A DNA stretch of 64,000 bases from Rhodobacteraceae bacterium Alg231-04 (lineage in GTDB: Bacteria; Pseudomonadota; Alphaproteobacteria; Rhodobacterales; Rhodobacteraceae), in the NCBI GenBank assembly GCA_900143635.1, contig FREY01000012.1:1-64000 (forward strand). Direction: 5' to 3'. The stretch's first letter is position 1. Each line of letters opens with the position of its first letter. A program made the position numbers and the translations under genes. The notes beneath the pieces are model-generated. The model saw only the letters and a list, made by a program, of their open reading frames with translations, made no database searches and was not told where the DNA came from. This document shows, piece after piece, positions 61,946 to 64,000 of this stretch.

Positions 61946-62922
61946 TGGCCCAGAAGATGAACCGCGTCGGCAAGACGGATGTATCTGTGACCGCGCTGTC
62001 GCTGGGTGGTGCAAGCCTTGGCAATCTGGGCCAGTTGGTCAGCGATGCGGATGTGACAGCAGTGATGCAACACGCATGGGCGTCAGGCATCCGCTATTTC
62101 GACACCGCGCCGCATTACGGTCGTGGCCTGTCAGAACAACGAATGGGTGCGTTTCTCAAAGACAAACCGCGCGACGACTATGTTTTGTCGACCAAGGTGG
62201 GTCGTGTCTTGTCGCCCGGTGCGCAGCTGGCCGAGGCTGACGGGTTTATCCAACCGCTGCCCAACGCGGTGCGTTATGACTATTCCGCCGATGGTATTCT
62301 GGAAAGTTTTGAGAGCAGCTGCGAACGCCTGGGCACCTCAAAGGTCGAGATCATCTTTGTGCATGACATTGGCGACTACACCCATGGCCTCACCGAAGGC
62401 GCGCGCCATCTGGAGGCACTGTTGGGCTCTGGCATGGGGGCGTTGCAGGATCTGAAGCAGGCAGGCCGCATAGGGGCCATCGGGCTGGGGGTGAATGAAT
62501 GTCAGGTCTGCATCGATGTGATGAAACACACAGCCTTGGATGTGATCCTGCTGGCGGGCCGCCTAACCCTGCTGGATCGCGAGGCCGAAAGCGGCCTGCT
62601 GGATCTGTGTGCTCAACAGTGCACCAGCCTTGTTTTGGGCGGGATTTTCAATTCCGGCGTTCTGGCCACCGGGCCCAAACCGGGGGCTTGGTTCGACTAT
62701 GCGCCAGCCTCGCCTGAGATCCTGGAACAAGTGACCACTTTGCAAGACCGGGCAAAGGCTGTTGGCCTCACCCTGGCCGAAGCCTCGCTGCAATTTGCAC
62801 TGCGCCACCCGGCGGCCTGTTCGGTTCTTTTGGGCACCGGCAAGGTCAGCTCGCTACAACGCAATCTGGATGCCGCGGCGATTGCCCTGTCAGAGGCCGC
62901 CTTGGAATTTGTCACCACCTAA
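61945..62922 (+). CDS. Aldo/keto reductase, likely L-fucose (D-threo-aldose) dehydrogenase
   Basis: 325 aa. ALSLGGASLGNLGQLV, FDTAPHYGRGLSEQRMG (catalytic Asp and Tyr), LSTKVGRVL (Lys) and VEIIFVHDIGDYTHG (His) are the pattern of D-threo-aldose/L-fucose dehydrogenase within the AKR superfamily. It would oxidise L-fucose to the lactone that the linked lactonase opens. Coupled to the UxaB-like gene by overlapping codons. It is convergent with the GntR gene with a four-base overlap of the two stop codons. Confidence 0.87.
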   Translation: MAQKMNRVGKTDVSVTALSLGGASLGNLGQLVSDADVTAVMQHAWASGIRYFDTAPHYGRGLSEQRMGAFLKDKPRDDYVLSTKVGRVLSPGAQLAEADGFIQPLPNAVRYDYSADGILESFESSCERLGTSKVEIIFVHDIGDYTHGLTEGARHLEALLGSGMGALQDLKQAGRIGAIGLGVNECQVCIDVMKHTALDVILLAGRLTLLDREAESGLLDLCAQQCTSLVLGGIFNSGVLATGPKPGAWFDYAPASPEILEQVTTLQDRAKAVGLTLAEASLQFALRHPAACSVLLGTGKVSSLQRNLDAAAIALSEAALEFVTT

Positions 62923-63824
62923 GTCGCGTGACGATTGGTTTCGAGCGAGGTCAGCAGTGTCTGCTTTGAGGTCGCAAGATGGCGGCGCGCGGCGGCTTCG
63001 GCCTTGTCGGCGTCGCGGCTACGCAGGGCCTCTATCAGGGTTAGATGTTCGCGAATAGCGTCTTCGTTGCGGTCGCGCTCGTGGGTTTTGTTCCATTGGA
63101 AGTGATAGTGGAACACCAGCGAGATGATCTTTTGAAACTCTTTCACGAAACGGTTTGTAACCACGCTGTTGATCGCGGCGTGGAACTTCTCGTCCAGCGG
63201 TGAGAAATCATGGAAATCCTCGTCGATCCGCTCCAGCAGCGACAGGTGCTCCTGTTCCAGATCATCAAGACGCGCCCAGATGTCATGCTCTGGTGGCAAG
63301 GTGGCCAGATGGCGCACTGAGTTCAGCTCGAGCACCGTGCGAAAGTCGGAAAGCTCCACCGCGTAGTTTTTCGTGAACCCATGTAGAACCCACCCGCCGC
63401 GCGGTCGGCGCACGACGATGCCAAACCGGCTGAGCGAGGAAAAGAACTCCTGCAGAGTATGTGTCGCGACCGAGAAATCCTTGGACAGCTGTGCTACGTT
63501 CAATACGGTTCCGGGCGGGACGTCCATGCGCAGAACCCAGTCAAGGAATCGGCTTTCCAGTTCTTCGATGCCCAAAAGAACAGGCGGGCCGTCCAGCCTG
63601 TCGTCCTTAGCTGACCGGCGTTTGATGATCTTTTCGCGCCCGTCCAGCGCGATGATCGCCAGCTCGTCCAGCCGCGCCAATGCACTGCGGATCACTGTCC
63701 GGCTAACACCCAATTGCGAAGACAACGCATTCTCGGACGGTAGGAAATCACCGATTTCCATTTTGTCACAAAGAGTTAGGAGTTCGTTATGTGCCTCAAC
63801 GAAGCGGGTATTGGTCCGGGCCAT
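62919..63824 (-). CDS. GntR/FCD regulator of the fucose-type genes
   Basis: 301 aa. The HTH lies at about 28-60 (LPSENALSSQLGVSRTVIRSALARL). A spacer of about 50 residues with VLLGIEELESRFLDWVL precedes a second wing-like segment (LNVAQLSKDFSVATHTLQEF), then the FCD domain with DEKFHAAINSVV and RRHLATSK. It is longer than usual FCD regulators (230-260 aa), apparently with a duplicated HTH-like unit. Three 21-bp motifs in the two control regions are its likely sites. Confidence 0.85.
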   Translation of the reverse strand: MARTNTRFVEAHNELLTLCDKMEIGDFLPSENALSSQLGVSRTVIRSALARLDELAIIALDGREKIIKRRSAKDDRLDGPPVLLGIEELESRFLDWVLRMDVPPGTVLNVAQLSKDFSVATHTLQEFFSSLSRFGIVVRRPRGGWVLHGFTKNYAVELSDFRTVLELNSVRHLATLPPEHDIWARLDDLEQEHLSLLERIDEDFHDFSPLDEKFHAAINSVVTNRFVKEFQKIISLVFHYHFQWNKTHERDRNEDAIREHLTLIEALRSRDADKAEAAARRHLATSKQTLLTSLETNRHAT

Positions 63825-63876
63825 AGATCGTGTCGTTCCTTTAATCGTCAGGGCAGTATAGCTGTTTTTTTTGGGT

Positions 63877-63897
63877 TGTTCAAAAAAATTAAAAACA
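63877..63897. promoter_or_regulatory. Putative GntR operator, site 2
   Basis: Same 21-bp pattern as at 60762: TGTT at the left, ATTAAAAACA at the right, 53 bp before the regulator start. Confidence 0.55.
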
Positions 63898-63923
63898 TTT
63901 GACGCACAAAAAACCGAGCCGTA

Positions 63924-63944
63924 TGTTTATTATTATTAAAGACA
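63924..63944. promoter_or_regulatory. Putative GntR operator, site 3
   Basis: Same pattern with ATTAAAGACA at the right end, 33 bp before the ATG of the next plus-strand gene. Sites 2 and 3 start 47 bp apart. Confidence 0.55.
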
Positions 63945-63977
63945 GTGAGCGTCTTTATCAAGGGAGTGAGTAAGACA

Positions 63978-64000
63978 ATGTCCGACAATCAAAGCAGCAC
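63978..64000 (+). CDS. Start of the next gene (cut by window end)
   Basis: ATG 63978 with AGGGAGTGAG upstream, giving MSDNQSS as the first residues. Divergent from the GntR gene and behind two operator candidates, so it is probably the first gene of another fucose-type operon, such as a transporter or the missing L-fuconate dehydratase. Too short to identify. Confidence 0.5.

Noticed and set aside
1-64000. CRISPR array, rRNA genes, phage structural genes, replication origin
   Set aside because: No regularly spaced repeats, rRNA-like sequence, phage structural proteins or dnaA/repABC-type genes were seen on either strand.

Overview
The window looks like a chromosome segment of a marine alphaproteobacterium of the Roseobacter group (Rhodobacterales). 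The evidence is GC-rich coding DNA, a glucose-type ABC system, a TRAP transporter, MocR, IclR and GntR regulators, choline sulfatase, an infA-maf-RNase E/G block, and a complete oligo-alginate route. I had no database, so the taxon is an inference.

Region 1 (1-8100) is a layered mobile/defence island next to the 3' end of a tRNA-Phe gene. An IS5-family element (right end at 538) cuts an OLD-like ATPase/TOPRIM nuclease gene, leaving only its 3' part. Behind that fragment sits the most notable object of the window, an IS66-family transposon of about 6.6 kb (1268-7897). It is bounded by matching inverted ends that start GTAAGCGTTGC and by a perfect 8-bp target duplication (ACACTGTT, 1260-1267 and 7898-7905). 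Besides tnpA, tnpB and tnpC it carries a DUF4062 gene and a retron: a reverse transcriptase fused to a TOPRIM domain, with an upstream msr-msd RNA flanked by an 11-bp a1/a2 inverted repeat. I read this as a self-mobile anti-phage cassette.

Region 2 (8683-16394) is a hexose system. A divergent promoter with a LacI-type palindrome separates an ABC importer plus fructokinase (minus strand) from the LacI regulator and an AGE-family sugar isomerase (plus strand). Together they suggest glucose/mannose uptake, and mannose to fructose to fructose-6-phosphate. Region 3 (16443-22130) is a small exopolysaccharide operon (TPR-like protein, O-antigen ligase/polymerase-like protein, PPP-type phosphatase, Wzc-like tyrosine kinase), plus a small secreted protein.

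Region 4 (24199-39612, with KduD at 41135) is an alginate/uronate catabolic cluster. It holds an AlgQ/AlgM1/AlgM2/AlgS-type importer (algM2 has a -1 frameshift), a PL15 oligo-alginate lyase, KdgF, several reductases, KdgK, two unrelated mannonate dehydratases (UxuA and ManD) and an RraA-like protein. A divergent GntR/FCD regulator lies behind two copies of a GGTATAC-type operator.

Region 5 (42142-54575) is mixed accessory metabolism: a DAO-type oxidoreductase, rhodanese, IclR regulator, choline sulfatase, MocR regulator with a class III aminotransferase, TRAP transporter, TetR regulator and nitrilase. The MocR protein has paired GACAGAT sites at both its own promoter and the target promoter. 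The aminotransferase start region carries a perfect 46-bp tandem duplication. Region 6 (54647-56637) is core: infA, maf and RNase E/G.

Region 7 (56935-64000) is a non-phosphorylating L-fucose-type pathway: FAH-type hydrolase, SDR, a fused PfkB kinase-mutarotase, lactonase, a UxaB-like reductase, aldo/keto reductase and a GntR regulator. Three copies of a 21-bp motif lie in its two intergenic control regions. The next gene is cut by the window end.
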